Source of the DNA: Flexithrix dorotheae DSM 6795
GTDB taxonomy: Bacteria; Bacteroidota; Bacteroidia; Cytophagales; Flammeovirgaceae
NCBI RefSeq assembly: GCF_000379765.1
Contig: NZ_KB903443.1
Span: 1-64,000 of the forward strand
Length of the DNA stretch: 64,000 nt
Direction: 5' to 3'
Shown in pieces: positions 63,752 to 64,000 of this stretch. The position numbers were made by a program, and so were the translations under genes. Under the pieces are notes generated by a model that worked only from the letters and a program-made list of their open reading frames with translations, ran no database searches and was not told where the DNA came from. Every line of letters starts with the position of its first letter. Within the stretch, counting starts at the first letter, position 1.

Positions 63752-64000
63752 TTATCTTACAGGTGGAATAAAAGGTACTTCTTTCCATCCTTCTTTTGGA
63801 GCTTTAATATACTCTGGTAATTTCTTTTTTAAATAAATTTTGTTAAAGCTAGGATTTTCCGTTGAAAATTTCACAATATACCTTCCTCCTTTTTCTTGAG
63901 CCTCCCATCCATATATATCACTCCCAATATAGTCTTCATCCAAATATCTAAATTTGAATCTAATATTTTGTCCTCCTCTAGATGTGCTATATTTTTCGAT
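63752..64000 (-). CDS. Partial protein of unknown family
   Basis: The C-terminal 82 residues of a frame that enters from the right edge without a start in the window. It is rich in aromatic, glycine and charged residues: SRGGQNIRFKFRYLDEDY, YGWEAQEKGGRYIVKF and the ending VPFIPPVR. The pattern suggests a small beta-rich domain. I recognise no family. It converges on recG; no terminator lies between them. Confidence 0.5.
   Translation of the reverse strand: MEKYSTSRGGQNIRFKFRYLDEDYIGSDIYGWEAQEKGGRYIVKFSTENPSFNKIYLKKKLPEYIKAPKEGWKEVPFIPPVR

Noticed and set aside
1-64000. tRNA, rRNA and CRISPR features
   Set aside because: No convincing clover-leaf, ribosomal segments or regularly spaced repeats were seen on reading through both strands.

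Overview
The window looks like chromosomal DNA of a Bacteroidota bacterium, most likely from the order Cytophagales. The clues are AT-rich DNA, a secreted protein with a type IX secretion (T9SS) sorting domain, a GldJ-type gliding lipoprotein, a TonB receptor with a carboxypeptidase-like N-terminal domain, FecI-like ECF sigma factors, a LytS/LytTR two-component pair, short-lid adenylate kinase, the DUF6452/DUF6048 pair, and several exact matches to the Bacteroidota -7 promoter box TAnnTTTG. I saw no rRNA, tRNA, CRISPR array or prophage. Most of the window is housekeeping core with small accessory patches.

Layout. 1-2019: a likely transposase start abuts a TPR gene that breaks off inside a repeat, which looks like an insertion. 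2502-7427: a large secreted lamin-tail/nuclease protein converges on a glycosyltransferase at a shared terminator. 7550-10938: a small EAD11-like protein, then a long perfect palindrome ahead of a TonB receptor and a periplasmic thioredoxin-like protein, probably one metal-responsive unit. 11158-18307: membrane pyrophosphatase, tyrosine phosphatase, ArsN2-like acetyltransferase, membrane spermidine-synthase-like protein, ECF sigma factor and MOSC protein. 18357-23669: small membrane proteins, the LytTR/LytS pair, a four-domain fasciclin lipoprotein and a SRPBCC protein. 23877-27469: ffh, mtaB and adk. 27835-31061: a DUF3352/MORN protein, a DUF3592-like protein and a second ECF sigma factor. 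31085-34436: a decayed reading frame and operator-like palindromes ahead of a D-2-hydroxyacid dehydrogenase. 34696-38946: a small membrane peptide, thrA, a secreted unknown and a small membrane protein. 39015-42405: aldo/keto reductase, FkbM methyltransferase and gldJ.

42556-50296 is a long leftward envelope and repair block: coaX, an outer-membrane protein, a TPR protein, lptC, a 54-residue two-helix protein and mfd. To the right, miaA, hemC, a UbiA-type prenyltransferase and purN read rightward. They are followed by leftward namZ-like and purF-like genes, the DUF6452/DUF6048 pair, a lytic transglycosylase, a LOG protein, recG, and a partial unknown gene at the right edge.

No complete, clearly new multi-gene system stands out. 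The best leads are the stand-alone EAD11-like protein, the palindrome-controlled receptor/thioredoxin unit, the decayed reading frame near 31.1-31.3 kb, the 54-residue protein beside lptC, the HppA C-terminal extension, and a terminator hairpin that ends at the next gene's start codon.
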